Positions 12,155 through 21,319 of a DNA stretch of 64,000 nt are shown piece after piece. This stretch comes from Vibrio salilacus (lineage in GTDB: Bacteria > Pseudomonadota > Gammaproteobacteria > Enterobacterales > Vibrionaceae). The notes beneath the pieces were generated by a model, which was not told the DNA's origin, ran no database searches, and saw only the letters and a list, made by a program, of their open reading frames with translations. Where the stretch lies: NCBI RefSeq assembly GCF_002811245.1, contig NZ_NIVQ01000008.1:85446-149445 (forward strand). The letters are read 5' to 3'. The stretch's first letter is position 1. The number at the start of each line of letters is the position of its first letter. Made by a program: the position numbers and the translations under genes.

Positions 12155-12541
12155 ATGATAGTCAGAACATTAGACGAGTGTCGTAACAGTGAGCGTAGAG
12201 TCGTCGCCGAGACATGGGAAAGTGTTCGCATGTTGCTTAAAGATGACAACATGGGTTTTTCATTTCATATCACGACGATTTATGAAAATACCCAAACGCA
12301 CATACACTATAAAAATCACCTTGAATCCGTTTATTGCGTGAGTGGTGAAGGTGAAATTGAAATCGTTGGTGGTGAAACATACCCAATTAAACCGGGTACT
12401 CTGTATATCTTAGATCAACATGATGAACACTACCTGCGTGCCTACAAAGATACCCCAATGGTTATGGCGTGTGTATTCAATCCGCCTATCACGGGGCAGG
12501 AAGTGCACGATGACAATGGTGTTTATCCACTCATCGACTAG
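12155..12541 (+). CDS. ectC: Ectoine synthase EctC
   Basis: Small cupin enzyme (128 residues) that cyclises N-gamma-acetyl-diaminobutyrate to ectoine. The cupin core is seen as [20 protein letters not shown], then the loop [17 protein letters not shown]. These hold the Glu, Tyr and His residues expected to bind iron and substrate. The start has AAGGA eight bases upstream. No EctD hydroxylase gene follows, so the window supports ectoine but not hydroxyectoine production. Confidence 0.96.
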   Translation: MIVRTLDECRNSERRVVAETWESVRMLLKDDNMGFSFHITTIYENTQTHIHYKNHLESVYCVSGEGEIEIVGGETYPIKPGTLYILDQHDEHYLRAYKDTPMVMACVFNPPITGQEVHDDNGVYPLID

Positions 12542-12563
12542 TTTAAATGCCTAGCTGAAATTC

Positions 12564-12584
12564 AGTGGGGCTAATTGCCCCACT
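12564..12584 (+). other. Hairpin between ectC and the aspartokinase gene
   Basis: AGTGGGGC at 12564-12571 pairs perfectly with GCCCCACT at 12577-12584 around a TAATT loop. No T run follows, so full termination is unlikely. In the 86-base ectC-ask gap such a stem could act as an mRNA processing or stability element that sets the ratio of the two products. Confidence 0.55.
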
Positions 12585-12627
12585 CATTTGCCATAAACCC
12601 ACATTTAGAAACCCAAAAGGTTCTTAT

Positions 12628-14073
12628 ATGACTTATACCGTAGAGAAAATCGGCGGTACTTCAATGACAGCATTTGATGCTGTTCTCGATAATATTATTC
12701 TGCGTCCCGCCCCTGAGAAACGATATAACCGAGTCTTCGTCGTGTCGGCTTACGGCGGTATGACCGATTCACTCCTTGAGTGTAAAAAAACCAGTAAGCC
12801 TGGAGTGTATCAACTGATCGCAAAACGCGATGACCGTTGGCAAGAAGCGCTGTCCTATTTAGAGCAACGAATGTTATTAACTAATGAACATATGTTTGCT
12901 GACCCGATGAGCCGTCATCGCGCCGATAAGTTTATTCGCTCGCGTATCGCTGAAGCGAAAAACTGTATCTCCAATATTCTTGAAACATGTGAATATGGCC
13001 AGTTCTCGTTGCGTCATTACCTGCCGCAAATCCGAGAGTTTTTAGCCTCGATCGGTGAAGCACACAGTGCGTTTAACACTGTGTTGAAACTGAAAAATAT
13101 TGGTCTAAATGCACGATTTGTTGATTTGTCAGGGTGGACCACCACCACGCCAAAGAATTTAGATGAGAGTATTCGAGATGCATTTTCTGACATTGACGTG
13201 ACCAAAGAACTCCCGATTGTGACTGGATATGCGTCATGCTCCGAAGGCTTGATGTCAACTTATGACCGAGGCTATAGTGAAATTACTTTTAGCCGCATTG
13301 CCGCTATTACGGGGGCTGACTTGGCGATTATTCACAAAGAATATCATCTAAGCTCGGCTGACCCCCGCGTGGTTGGCCCAGAGAAAGTTCTGCCTATTGG
13401 TCAAACCAATTATGATGTTGCCGATCAGCTCGCCAACTTGGGGATGGAGGCTATTCACCCTAATGCAGCTGCAGGCCTGCGTGATAAAAATATTGAGCTG
13501 CAGATTAAAAATACCTTTGAGCCGGATCATTCGGGTACGTTAATCTCAAATGATTACCAGTCGAGTGCCGACAAAATTGAGATTATCGCTGGTAAAGAAA
13601 AAGTGTTCGCGCTGCATTTATTCGACCAGGGTATGGTCGGTAACGTTGATAACGTGAGCTACGATCTGATGGAAATTATTTCTGATGCGAACGTCAGTCT
13701 GATTGGTAAAGAGATGAACGCTAACTCTATCACTTATTACTTGGGTGGCAGTAGCGAGAACCTCAATAAAGTGCTGTACAAGGCTGAGAAAAAGTACCCA
13801 AATGCAGAAATCAAAGGTCGAATGGTGGCATTGATTTCAGCCATCGGAGCGCAAATTGATACCAATAAGGCGCTGGCTCAAGGGGTGTTTGCCTTACTGA
13901 ATCAGGAGATTACACCGGTTGCGCTGCACTCATCAATGCGTAATGTCAATGTTCAGTTTGTTGTCAGTGATAAAGAGTATCAGCAAGCGATTTTTGCTCT
14001 GCATGAAGAGTTCTTTGCAGATAGAAAAACAACAAAAACCAATGATAAATCTACAACGAAAAAAGTCGCGTAA
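12628..14073 (+). CDS. ask: Ectoine-operon aspartate kinase Ask_Ect
   Basis: Phosphorylates aspartate to supply aspartate semialdehyde for EctB. The 481-residue product opens with MTYTVEKIGGTSM, the lysine/glycine nucleotide motif of aspartokinases. It has SGWTTTTPKNLDESI, TYDRGYSEITFSRIAA and IHKEYHLSSADPRVV in the kinase domain, and ACT-like sequence in the last 130 residues. ATG 12628 follows AAAAGG. A TTG-initiated extension from 12565 would start inside the hairpin and is rejected. Ectoine-linked aspartokinases are usually less sensitive to feedback; that is family knowledge, not seen here. Confidence 0.94.
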   Translation: MTYTVEKIGGTSMTAFDAVLDNIILRPAPEKRYNRVFVVSAYGGMTDSLLECKKTSKPGVYQLIAKRDDRWQEALSYLEQRMLLTNEHMFADPMSRHRADKFIRSRIAEAKNCISNILETCEYGQFSLRHYLPQIREFLASIGEAHSAFNTVLKLKNIGLNARFVDLSGWTTTTPKNLDESIRDAFSDIDVTKELPIVTGYASCSEGLMSTYDRGYSEITFSRIAAITGADLAIIHKEYHLSSADPRVVGPEKVLPIGQTNYDVADQLANLGMEAIHPNAAAGLRDKNIELQIKNTFEPDHSGTLISNDYQSSADKIEIIAGKEKVFALHLFDQGMVGNVDNVSYDLMEIISDANVSLIGKEMNANSITYYLGGSSENLNKVLYKAEKKYPNAEIKGRMVALISAIGAQIDTNKALAQGVFALLNQEITPVALHSSMRNVNVQFVVSDKEYQQAIFALHEEFFADRKTTKTNDKSTTKKVA

Positions 14074-14102
14074 CACGATTTTTAGCCACTCCCTCCTCAT
14101 TT

Positions 14103-14126
14103 GCGCCCTCTAAAAGGGCGCTTTTT
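14103..14126 (+). terminator. Terminator of the ect operon
   Basis: GCGCCCT at 14103-14109 pairs with AGGGCGC at 14115-14121, followed by TTTTT, thirty bases after the aspartokinase stop. The downstream gene is convergent and ends at 14141. Confidence 0.9.
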
Positions 14127-14140
14127 GTTGTCTTTGACTC

Positions 14141-15358
14141 TCATCGTTCAAATAAGAAGTAGTAGCTATAACCGACTAAAAGTGCGGGCAGGGCTGAGTA
14201 TAAACTCGCGACTAGCGCCGCTTTAGGGGCTAAAGCAATAGCAGGAAACAGTGCGTCTCCATCGTTTGAAATGGCATTGGCGAGTTGTGCTGAAAGGGGG
14301 GCAACGCCTGAGAGATAAAGACTAGTGACCAATATTTGCGGTCCACATCCTGGCAGGAGGCCAATCGCAAGCCCCATCAGCGGCATCCAAGCTCCGCAGT
14401 TTGCTAGCGTTGTGCTTACATCAATATTTGCGGTGAAAGTGATCAGTTCAAATGCAATAAACGCAACGATGACCCAAGCGGTAACAAAATTGGTGTCTTG
14501 GGCAGCCTTTTGCATTGGATGGGATGCCGTCGTTTTATGGTCTTCTGCTACCGTCGACTCATAGTCATTAATTTCTTTTGTCACAGACCAAAGTAGCATA
14601 CTGATAATAATCAATATAGCGCCAAGCCATTCGATACTTTGCTGTGGTAATGTGAGCAATTGGTTTACATCAACTTGGAAAGTATTGACGCTAGCGATAA
14701 GCGTCGTGGGCACAAGCAGCCACTTCCAAAAGGTGCCTTGTAGATTTATCGCCGTTTGCTCGATATGGCGATCTCGATTACGACAGCATCGCGCTCGGAA
14801 GGACTGGTGAGTCTGTGCTGGCCTTAAAAAGTCGTCTTTGTGTATTGCATTGATAGCCCAACCACTAAGGCAACCGACCACAATCCCAATGGCAATAACC
14901 AAGATACCAATATCAGGCTGACTCGCGAGTAAAAGAAATGCTGCATCACCCATGGTTGAAGTCAACACTGCTACCAAAGCGCCAAAACCGACCCGACCAC
15001 TGACAAACTGCGTTGTCACAATGATCGCGCCGCCACAACCAGGAAGCGCCCCAAGTAGCGCGGCAAACATCACTTGATAGTGGCGAGAACGATGATACAT
15101 AGTCACCAGGTAATGTTGCCCGCTAAAGAAGCGTGACAGGTAGTGGTAGAGTGCCAGAGTTAAGGCCACATAACTTGCAACTGCCCAAAAAGCATCGGAT
15201 AGTGACGTTAACACTATCTCTCGTGTCGCTTCAGCGAGTAGTAATACTATTAGACTGATAGGTAGCAGCAAGCGTTTATAGGTCAATCTAAATTGAGCGA
15301 AATTCAGCCAAACTAGGCGTTCGAACTGGGGCGTGGTACTGTTCATAATGCGCACCAT
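14141..15358 (-). CDS. Putative 10-TM heavy-metal/manganese exporter (ArsP_2-like)
   Basis: Polytopic inner-membrane protein of 405 residues resembling the ArsP_2 / putative manganese transporter family. It is built as an internal duplication: LPGCGGAIIVTTQFVSG (105-121) with STMGDAAF (134-141) recurs as LPGCGPQILVTSLYLSG (335-351) with SNDGDALF (364-371). Between the halves is a cytoplasmic-type loop rich in His, Cys and Arg (H184, C191, C192, H198). Two Fur-type boxes sit immediately upstream, and the divergent neighbour is the Mn-dependent PpaC. The transported metal and the direction are inferred only. ATG 15358 or ATG 15346 could be the start; neither has a strong ribosome site. Confidence 0.7.
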   Translation of the reverse strand: MVRIMNSTTPQFERLVWLNFAQFRLTYKRLLLPISLIVLLLAEATREIVLTSLSDAFWAVASYVALTLALYHYLSRFFSGQHYLVTMYHRSRHYQVMFAALLGALPGCGGAIIVTTQFVSGRVGFGALVAVLTSTMGDAAFLLLASQPDIGILVIAIGIVVGCLSGWAINAIHKDDFLRPAQTHQSFRARCCRNRDRHIEQTAINLQGTFWKWLLVPTTLIASVNTFQVDVNQLLTLPQQSIEWLGAILIIISMLLWSVTKEINDYESTVAEDHKTTASHPMQKAAQDTNFVTAWVIVAFIAFELITFTANIDVSTTLANCGAWMPLMGLAIGLLPGCGPQILVTSLYLSGVAPLSAQLANAISNDGDALFPAIALAPKAALVASLYSALPALLVGYSYYFLFER

Positions 15359-15365
15359 TGCAAAT

Positions 15366-15404
15366 GGGAATCATTATCATTATATGGTAATGAGAATTAT
15401 TTTC
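15366..15404. promoter_or_regulatory. Two adjacent Fur-type boxes
   Basis: Two 19-base sites, 15366-15384 (read on the minus strand) and 15386-15404 (plus strand), each match the classical GATAATGATAATCATTATC Fur box at 15 of 19 positions by eye. They begin eight bases upstream of the metal-transporter start. They would cover its promoter and lie about 150 bases before divergent ppaC. A Mur or other Fur-family protein could also bind. Confidence 0.75.
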
Positions 15405-15468
15405 AACAATAACTCGGGCTTGTTGAGTTATAAGGTTGGGCTTATACCGAAATTTTCTTTGGCAGCCG

Positions 15469-15496
15469 ATGACAAATGGCTAAAAAAGGGTAAAAT
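15469..15496 (+). promoter_or_regulatory. Candidate ppaC promoter
   Basis: ATGACA at 15469-15474, a 16-base spacer, and TAAAAT at 15491-15496 form a reasonable sigma-70 promoter about 60 bases before the ppaC start. Confidence 0.4.
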
Positions 15497-15554
15497 ATTA
15501 ACTTTGTGAGTAATTGCCCAAGTTGGGTAGAAATAAAGTCAGATAGGAAAAAAG

Positions 15555-16460
15555 ATGATTCTAGTTGTAGGTCACAAGAACCCTGATAGCGATAGTATCT
15601 GTAGTGCACTGGTTGCAACTGAGCTACTAACTGCGCGTGGTGTGGAAGCAAAGCCGATTCGCCAAGGTGAAATTAACCGTGAAACTCAACATATTCTTGA
15701 AGTCGCTGACGCACAAGTACCTGAGTTACGTACTTCAGTTGCGGGTGAAAAAATCTGGTTGGTTGACTACTCAGATTTAGCCCAGGCTCCTGATGATGTG
15801 GCGGATGCTGAAATTCTTGGTATTGTTGACCATCACCGTCTTGGGGATGTGATGACAGTTAACCCAATGGAAGCTTGGATCTGGCCTGTAGGCTGTACTA
15901 ATACAGTGTTATTCAACATGTTCAAAATCGAAGGCCATGAGATCAAACCGCAAATCGCGAAGCTTATGATGTCTGCAATCCTATCTGATACCGTTGGTTT
16001 TGCTTCACCAACGTGTACTCAAAAAGATAAAGATGCTGTTGCTGAACTGGCTGAAATCGCAGGTGTCACTGATCTTGATACTTTCATTAAAGATCTCCTG
16101 ATTGCTAAAACTAACATCGAAGGCTTGTCTGCTGCTGAGTTAGTGGAGAAAGACTTAAAAGGCTATCTATTCAATGGTCGTGACGTTGTTGTCGGCCAGG
16201 TAGAGCTAGCGACACTTGAACAAGTTGATGGCATGATCGAAGCGCTAGAAGCGGATCTTGAGCGTCGCTGCGCTGAACAAGGTCTTGCGTTTGCAGCGGT
16301 AATGCTTACCGATATCACCACGGCGCAAACTCGTCTACTCTACAAAGGTGAGTGGGCTGACAAATTGGTTAAGCACGAGAAAGATGGCGTGCTAATGATG
16401 GAAAACACACTCAGCCGTAAGAAACAAGGCTGGCCTTGGCTACAAGCTGAACTGGCGTAA
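15555..16460 (+). CDS. ppaC: Manganese-dependent inorganic pyrophosphatase PpaC (family II)
   Basis: Cytosolic DHH-family enzyme that hydrolyses pyrophosphate to phosphate and needs Mn2+ (or Co2+) for full activity. At 301 residues it has the full set of family II metal ligands at the expected spacing: H7, D11 and D13 in GHKNPDSDS, D71 in WLVDYSD, H93 in VDHHRLGD, and D145 in ILSDTVGF. The C-terminal DHHA2 domain carries the substrate motif SRKKQ. It is divergent from the Fur-box metal transporter gene, which fits a shared link to manganese supply. A terminator follows. Confidence 0.96.
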   Translation: MILVVGHKNPDSDSICSALVATELLTARGVEAKPIRQGEINRETQHILEVADAQVPELRTSVAGEKIWLVDYSDLAQAPDDVADAEILGIVDHHRLGDVMTVNPMEAWIWPVGCTNTVLFNMFKIEGHEIKPQIAKLMMSAILSDTVGFASPTCTQKDKDAVAELAEIAGVTDLDTFIKDLLIAKTNIEGLSAAELVEKDLKGYLFNGRDVVVGQVELATLEQVDGMIEALEADLERRCAEQGLAFAAVMLTDITTAQTRLLYKGEWADKLVKHEKDGVLMMENTLSRKKQGWPWLQAELA

Positions 16461-16482
16461 GTCGTTTTCAATGGATATTTTT

Positions 16483-16514
16483 AAACGCCCATGGTTATAC
16501 CGTGGGCGTTTTAT
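16483..16514 (+). terminator. Terminator of ppaC
   Basis: AAACGCCCATGG pairs with CCGTGGGCGTTT (one G-U type mismatch) and is followed by a T-rich tract, 22 bases after the ppaC stop and directly before the next gene's ribosome site. Confidence 0.85.
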
Positions 16515-16527
16515 TTAGGGGGTTCTT

Positions 16528-16911
16528 ATGTCACAACCACTAACGAAAGAGCAAATCGAGTCGGTCGATAAAATGCGTCCAGAAGAACGTTTTAACTTCT
16601 GTATTAAAGAGATTGCGCAGCAGCGCAAGGTATGGATTTTAACCGATGAGCATGGCAGCGTGATGCTGAATACCGAAGATGAAGATTGTGTTCCTGTATG
16701 GCCACATCAAGAATTCGCTCTGCAATGGGCAACCGGAGAGTGGGAGCATTGCACGGCTGAGTCTATTTCGACAGCAAAATGGTTTAGCCGCTGGACGTGT
16801 GGCTTGGAAGATGATGAACTGGCAGTTGTTGTGTTTCCAAATGACAACGAAGAGGGCATGGTGCTCTATCCAGATGAGTTTGAATCTGAGCTAAGAAAGC
16901 GCGGTGCTTAA
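16528..16911 (+). CDS. DUF2750 domain protein
   Basis: A 127-residue soluble acidic protein matching the DUF2750 family in its pattern: WILTDEHGSVML, VPVWPHQEFALQWATGEW and a C-terminal DELAVVVFPNDNEEGMVLYP. It has no signal peptide or membrane segment. A GGGGG-rich ribosome site precedes ATG 16528. It follows the ppaC terminator, so it is probably transcribed on its own or by read-through. It ends four bases before the end of the convergent DUF2927 gene. Its function is unknown. Confidence 0.8.
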   Translation: MSQPLTKEQIESVDKMRPEERFNFCIKEIAQQRKVWILTDEHGSVMLNTEDEDCVPVWPHQEFALQWATGEWEHCTAESISTAKWFSRWTCGLEDDELAVVVFPNDNEEGMVLYPDEFESELRKRGA

Positions 16912-16914
16912 AGG

Positions 16915-17706
16915 TTAATACCCGATCAGTTGAAACAGTTCACCGCTGGTGGATATCGAGACGGCACTATTTAAAGTGCCGTCTTTTTTATAGCGCTGTA
17001 TTAATGGGCGGATAACGTCTCTCACTTGTTGTTCATTCATCCCCGGTTTGAGTTGCGGCTCGTACAAAAGTTTGAGCAACACAACATCTAGCGGAGAGAG
17101 CAAATCTTCGGCGGTTTCGTCGTTGAAGATGGAAGGGTAAGCGTACTCAGAGTCATTCGGGAGGCCAAGCACTTGAGTGATCTCTTCGACAATACACGCG
17201 AGCAGTTTACCGTGCTCCCGAGCTTGATCGACGGGAATGATCACCGCCGCTTGAAAAATAGCCCCGTCGCCAGAGACTTGATAGCCCGCTTTACAGATCG
17301 CCCCATGGACATGCTTAAGAGCCGAGGCACCAAACTGCGTTTTAATATCTTGGCGCCAGTTCGATTCACGAGTGTAAATCCAAGTGACGTTTGCTTGGTC
17401 GGGTGAAGTGACGCGACGTATCAAATGGCCAGTGATTTGTTCTAAATGACGGATATGAGCGTTAGTGAGTTGATCATGTAGCGCTTGATCGCCAACCTTA
17501 TGTTCAACCCATACTTTTATTGGTTGTCGCCACTTAACCAAAGGTTTTTGGCCGGAAGAGTATTCATTGCGCAGTGCAACCTTGATAAAAGCAGTCTCGA
17601 TAAACTGAGGGTCAAGCCAAGTCTTTTGATTTCCATCACCATACGCATTGATGGCGGCCAAGAGTGAGATAAACCCAACCAATCTTGTCTGCCACATTGC
17701 GATCAC
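16915..17706 (-). CDS. DUF2927 exported protein, coupled to sapF
   Basis: A 263-residue protein with an N-terminal signal-like segment (TRLVGFISLLAAINAYG) and the DUF2927 pattern: VEEITQVLGLPNDSEYAYPSIFND near residue 190 and LSPLDVVLLKLLYEPQLKPGM. The His-less EEITQVLG stretch resembles a degenerate zincin-like helix, an inference only. GTG 17706 overlaps the sapF stop as GTGA, so it is translated as the last gene of the sap operon; ATG 17697 is an alternative start. Its function is unknown, but the context suggests a periplasmic role linked to Sap transport. Confidence 0.75.
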   Translation of the reverse strand: MIAMWQTRLVGFISLLAAINAYGDGNQKTWLDPQFIETAFIKVALRNEYSSGQKPLVKWRQPIKVWVEHKVGDQALHDQLTNAHIRHLEQITGHLIRRVTSPDQANVTWIYTRESNWRQDIKTQFGASALKHVHGAICKAGYQVSGDGAIFQAAVIIPVDQAREHGKLLACIVEEITQVLGLPNDSEYAYPSIFNDETAEDLLSPLDVVLLKLLYEPQLKPGMNEQQVRDVIRPLIQRYKKDGTLNSAVSISTSGELFQLIGY

Positions 17707-18488
17707 CTGAAACGGGCCAGTTTATTAAAATGACTTTCCACCAAGCGTTGAGTGATTGGGTGCTGAGGATAGGTGAGAACTTGATGAGTTTCACCGCTCT
17801 CTACTACATCACCTTCGTGCATCACCATCACTTTATCGGTGATGTGTTTGATGATACCAATGTGCTGAGAGACATAAACAAACGATAGCCCCATCTCTTC
17901 TTGAAGCTCTAAAAACAGGTTGATGATTTGTGAACGCATTGCCATATCAAGACCATTAAGCGCTTCATCGGCCACAATGATTGAGGGTTGCAAAATCAGA
18001 GCGCGGGCCAAACAAACGCGCTGCTTTTGTCCTGTTGCTAACATTTGCGGATAAAAGTAGGCATGCTCAGGTAGAAGTCCAACACGTAGTAGTGTCTCTT
18101 TGATGCGTTTAATGCGCGCTTGAGGAGGCATACTGGTATTTCGTTTCAGAGGCCCATCAAGAATTTGGCCAATTTGAATACGCGGGTTCAATGACGTGTT
18201 GGGGTCTTGGAAAATCATCCGAATAAGCTTGCAGCGCGTTTCATAGTCGCGATGTTCTAAACGTTCGCCATTAACACGTATTTCGCCAGAGGTTGGCTCT
18301 ACAACCCCAGCGAGCATTCGCGCTAGTGTGGATTTCCCCGAACCATTTTGACCAATAAAGCCAATGGTTTGTCCAGCTTCTAAGCTGAAGCTGACCGGTT
18401 TGACGGCTTGGTGGACTTTCTTGCGCAATAGCCCAGGTCGAGTCACAAAAGACTTAGAGAGATCGTTGACTTCTAATAGCGCACTCAT
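17703..18488 (-). CDS. sapF: Sap ABC transporter ATP-binding protein SapF
   Basis: One of two ATPases of the SapABCDF importer-type system of the Opp/Dpp family. It is 261 residues long, with Walker [13 protein letters not shown] and Walker [14 protein letters not shown]. The signature motif is altered, [16 protein letters not shown] where LSGGQ is usual, as in known SapF proteins. It overlaps sapD by four bases (ATGA). In Salmonella Sap is linked to resistance to antimicrobial peptides; in E. coli SapBCDF exports putrescine. Confidence 0.92.
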   Translation of the reverse strand: MSALLEVNDLSKSFVTRPGLLRKKVHQAVKPVSFSLEAGQTIGFIGQNGSGKSTLARMLAGVVEPTSGEIRVNGERLEHRDYETRCKLIRMIFQDPNTSLNPRIQIGQILDGPLKRNTSMPPQARIKRIKETLLRVGLLPEHAYFYPQMLATGQKQRVCLARALILQPSIIVADEALNGLDMAMRSQIINLFLELQEEMGLSFVYVSQHIGIIKHITDKVMVMHEGDVVESGETHQVLTYPQHPITQRLVESHFNKLARFR

Positions 18489-19483
18489 GCTTGTTTCTTC
18501 TCCGTGTTGAGAGGGAAGTGGCAGGCAAATTTATGGTTTTTAATTCGTCTGGTTAGCGGTATTTCGACACATTGACGCTGCGCATAAGGACAGCGTGGAC
18601 CAAGACGACAGCCAATGGGTAAGTGCTGCAGTGGGGGAATGGACCCCGGTAATGAGTGCAGTTTCTCTTTGTGTGGTATCCATTGATTAAAATCTGGCAT
18701 CGCTTTGAGTAGCGCGAAGGTATAAGGGTGTTTAGGTTTGGTCAGAATCTTTTGGGTATCAGCCGATTCAACCGACTGGCCACAATACATCACGGTAATC
18801 CGCGTTGCCCATTGTGTAATGGTATTCAAGTCATGACCGATAAGCAAAATCGAGGTGTTATGGACCTGATTCATTCGGCTCAACAGACGTAAGATCTGTG
18901 ATTGTGTAATTGGGTCAAGGTCATTGGTTGGTTCATCAGCAATCAATAACTTTGGCTTGGTCGCAATCGCCATAGCAATCATGATCTTTTGGCATTCCCC
19001 ATCAGTCAGTTCGTAAGGATAACTACTCATGATTTGTTGATGGTTTTTAATGCCGACTTTATGCAGCAGAGCGGCGGCTTGCTTTTTGCGCCATTTGAAT
19101 CGCTGCCACCACTTGCCATCAAAAGAGCGGGTAGGGATTGATTCAATAAGCTGCTTACCCACTTCATCGGACGGATCTAAACAGGTGGATGGTTCTTGAA
19201 AAATCATGGCGATGTCACGGGCGATTACCCGTCGGCGCTCTTTTGGCGTCAATTGGAGTAAGTCGATATTGCCCAATCGCATCCGATCGGCAGTCACTTT
19301 CCAATTGTCTTTACATACTCCGACAATCGCTTTTGCTACCAAACTTTTACCTGAGCCAGATTCACCCACCAGACCACGAATTTCGCCCTCGTTGAGGGTT
19401 AAACTCATACGATCGACCGCCTTCATCATGCCTTGCGGTGTCTCAATTTCAATCGTTAAATGGCGAATATCTAATAGCGGCAT
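18485..19483 (-). CDS. sapD: Sap ABC transporter ATP-binding protein SapD
   Basis: Second Sap ATPase, 332 residues, with Walker [13 protein letters not shown] and Walker [13 protein letters not shown]. Its signature is degenerate ([10 protein letters not shown]), as in E. coli SapD. The C-terminus has the oligopeptide-transporter extension with four cysteines ([18 protein letters not shown], then FACHF), which in related ATPases holds an iron-sulfur cluster. SapD also supports Trk potassium uptake in E. coli. The start overlaps the sapC stop as TAATG. Confidence 0.93.
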   Translation of the reverse strand: MPLLDIRHLTIEIETPQGMMKAVDRMSLTLNEGEIRGLVGESGSGKSLVAKAIVGVCKDNWKVTADRMRLGNIDLLQLTPKERRRVIARDIAMIFQEPSTCLDPSDEVGKQLIESIPTRSFDGKWWQRFKWRKKQAAALLHKVGIKNHQQIMSSYPYELTDGECQKIMIAMAIATKPKLLIADEPTNDLDPITQSQILRLLSRMNQVHNTSILLIGHDLNTITQWATRITVMYCGQSVESADTQKILTKPKHPYTFALLKAMPDFNQWIPHKEKLHSLPGSIPPLQHLPIGCRLGPRCPYAQRQCVEIPLTRRIKNHKFACHFPLNTEKKQA

Positions 19484-20370
19484 TATTCGGTCCCCGCATT
19501 AAGTGCTTGGCGAACCCCTTCGCCAACGAGGTTGATGACTACAACGGTAAACATAATTGCCAAACCAGGTAGAGTTACAGTCCAAGGGGCGAGATAAATA
19601 AGCTCTACAGAGCCACCAAGGATTGCCCCCCACTCCGTGCTAGAAGCTTGTGCGCCTAAACCCAGAAAACCGAGTGCGGTAATGTCGAGAATGGCGATAG
19701 AGAGTGCAAGGGTGATTTCAGAGGCAATCACCACCAATATGTTAGGAATAATCGAGTGCCACAGCAGATAAATATCGTTCGCTCCATCGAGGCGCGCCGC
19801 CATGATGTAGTCTTTCTCGACTTCGGCATGAATGGCGATATAAATGGAACGAATAAAGCGTGGAATTAAGGCTAAACAGATAGCCAACAAAATATTAAAT
19901 TCGCCAAAGCCAAGAAAAGCGACAAAGATGATCGCAAGGAGCAGCGATGGAATGGACATTACCGTATCAAGTAAGTGGTTGAGGGTACTAGAAAGTAAGC
20001 CCTTGGTCATACCGGCAAGAACCCCAATTGCGCAACCAATCACAGTGGCAATCAGAGTGACAATCAGCGCAGCGCCGAATGTGAAGCGAGAGCCATCAAT
20101 CAAACGCGATAAGATATCTCGTCCGAGATCGTCAGTGCCGAGGAAATACTCGACGGTACCTTGCGGATTCCAAGAGGGTGGCAGCAAGAGTTCACTTGAC
20201 TGGGCCTGAGGATCATGCGGTGTAATCCAAGGTGAAACCAAGGTTAACAACACCACGAGGATTAAACACCAAAGCCCGAACATCGCCAGGTTATTAGATC
20301 GGTAACTGCGCCAAAAACGCTCTAACTGAGTCGGAATGTGATCTTCTTGATAAACGTTATCGGTTAGCAT
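19483..20370 (-). CDS. sapC: Sap ABC transporter permease SapC
   Basis: Inner-membrane permease of 295 residues with an N-terminal OppC-type segment ([20 protein letters not shown]) and about six membrane spans. It shows the permease loop [20 protein letters not shown], the EAA-like coupling helix contacting SapD/SapF, and [20 protein letters not shown], conserved in OppC/DppC. It overlaps sapB by 14 bases. The length and layout are normal. Confidence 0.93.
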   Translation of the reverse strand: MLTDNVYQEDHIPTQLERFWRSYRSNNLAMFGLWCLILVVLLTLVSPWITPHDPQAQSSELLLPPSWNPQGTVEYFLGTDDLGRDILSRLIDGSRFTFGAALIVTLIATVIGCAIGVLAGMTKGLLSSTLNHLLDTVMSIPSLLLAIIFVAFLGFGEFNILLAICLALIPRFIRSIYIAIHAEVEKDYIMAARLDGANDIYLLWHSIIPNILVVIASEITLALSIAILDITALGFLGLGAQASSTEWGAILGGSVELIYLAPWTVTLPGLAIMFTVVVINLVGEGVRQALNAGTE

Positions 20371-21319
20371 ACCACTCTTTCCTTACTAGCGGGTTGACCA
20401 TAGCGCCAATCAAATCAGACAAAATATTAGCAGTGAGAACCAATGAGGCAACAACAATCACCCCAGCTTGGATAGCAACATAATCTTGGTTTGAGAGCGC
20501 ATCGAGTAACCAACGGCCAATACCAGGCCAGTTAAAAATCGACTCAGTAATGATTGCTAGCGTTAACATACTTGACAGCTGTACGCCGATCTTTGGAATA
20601 ATAGGTGGAATAGCGTTACGCAGTACGTGTTGAGTCACTATCTCATGCGTCGATAAACCTTTGATTCGCGCGGCACGAATATAGTTTTGCCCCATGACCT
20701 CAGAGACTGATGCGCGCATCAAACCAATCACTTGAGTGGTGGGGGCCAAAGCCAGAACCATGCAGGGCAAAATTAAGTGCTCAATCACGCTTTGCAAGGC
20801 GTGGGCGCGGTATTCACCACTGGCAAAAAAGGCATCGATCAAAGCAAATCCTGTCACATGTTCAATTTGGTACAACAAGTCGTAACGACCTGCTACTGGA
20901 AACACTTCAAAGTGAAGTGAAAACACCATAATCATTAACAACGCAATCCAAAACAGGGGAGCAGAATAACCCGACATTGAAGTGAATGAGATAGCAGTGT
21001 CAATCCACTTACCTTGTTTCATGCCAGCTAAGGTGCCGATTGGAATGCCAATAAGTAGCGAAATAACAAAGGCGAGTAAGCAAAGTTCAAGTGTGGCAGG
21101 AAAGACGGTCTTCAATTCTTCAACAATAGGCACACCATTTTTTGTGACGCCAAAGTTGAGTTGCATCAGTTCGCCTAAATAGGAGAACCAACCGTTCCAA
21201 AAGTCTTGCACAGCCCAATGCGAGTCTGGTTCAAGGCGTAAAATACTGAAACCAACCATGGTCAGAATCAATAGTGTGATAATAAATAGGTTGAATCTCC
21301 GTAGACTATAAAACAGCAT
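20357..21319 (-). CDS. sapB: Sap ABC transporter permease SapB
   Basis: Partner permease, 320 residues, of the OppB/DppB type. It starts with a membrane span (FNLFIITLLILTMVGFSIL) and has the LIGIPIGTLAGMKQGKWID loop and the coupling motif AARIKGLSTHEIVTQHVLRN. The last span is followed by DLIGAMVNPLVRK. The start shares one base with the sapA stop (TAATG), showing tight coupling within sapABCDF. Confidence 0.93.
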   Translation of the reverse strand: MLFYSLRRFNLFIITLLILTMVGFSILRLEPDSHWAVQDFWNGWFSYLGELMQLNFGVTKNGVPIVEELKTVFPATLELCLLAFVISLLIGIPIGTLAGMKQGKWIDTAISFTSMSGYSAPLFWIALLMIMVFSLHFEVFPVAGRYDLLYQIEHVTGFALIDAFFASGEYRAHALQSVIEHLILPCMVLALAPTTQVIGLMRASVSEVMGQNYIRAARIKGLSTHEIVTQHVLRNAIPPIIPKIGVQLSSMLTLAIITESIFNWPGIGRWLLDALSNQDYVAIQAGVIVVASLVLTANILSDLIGAMVNPLVRKEWYANR

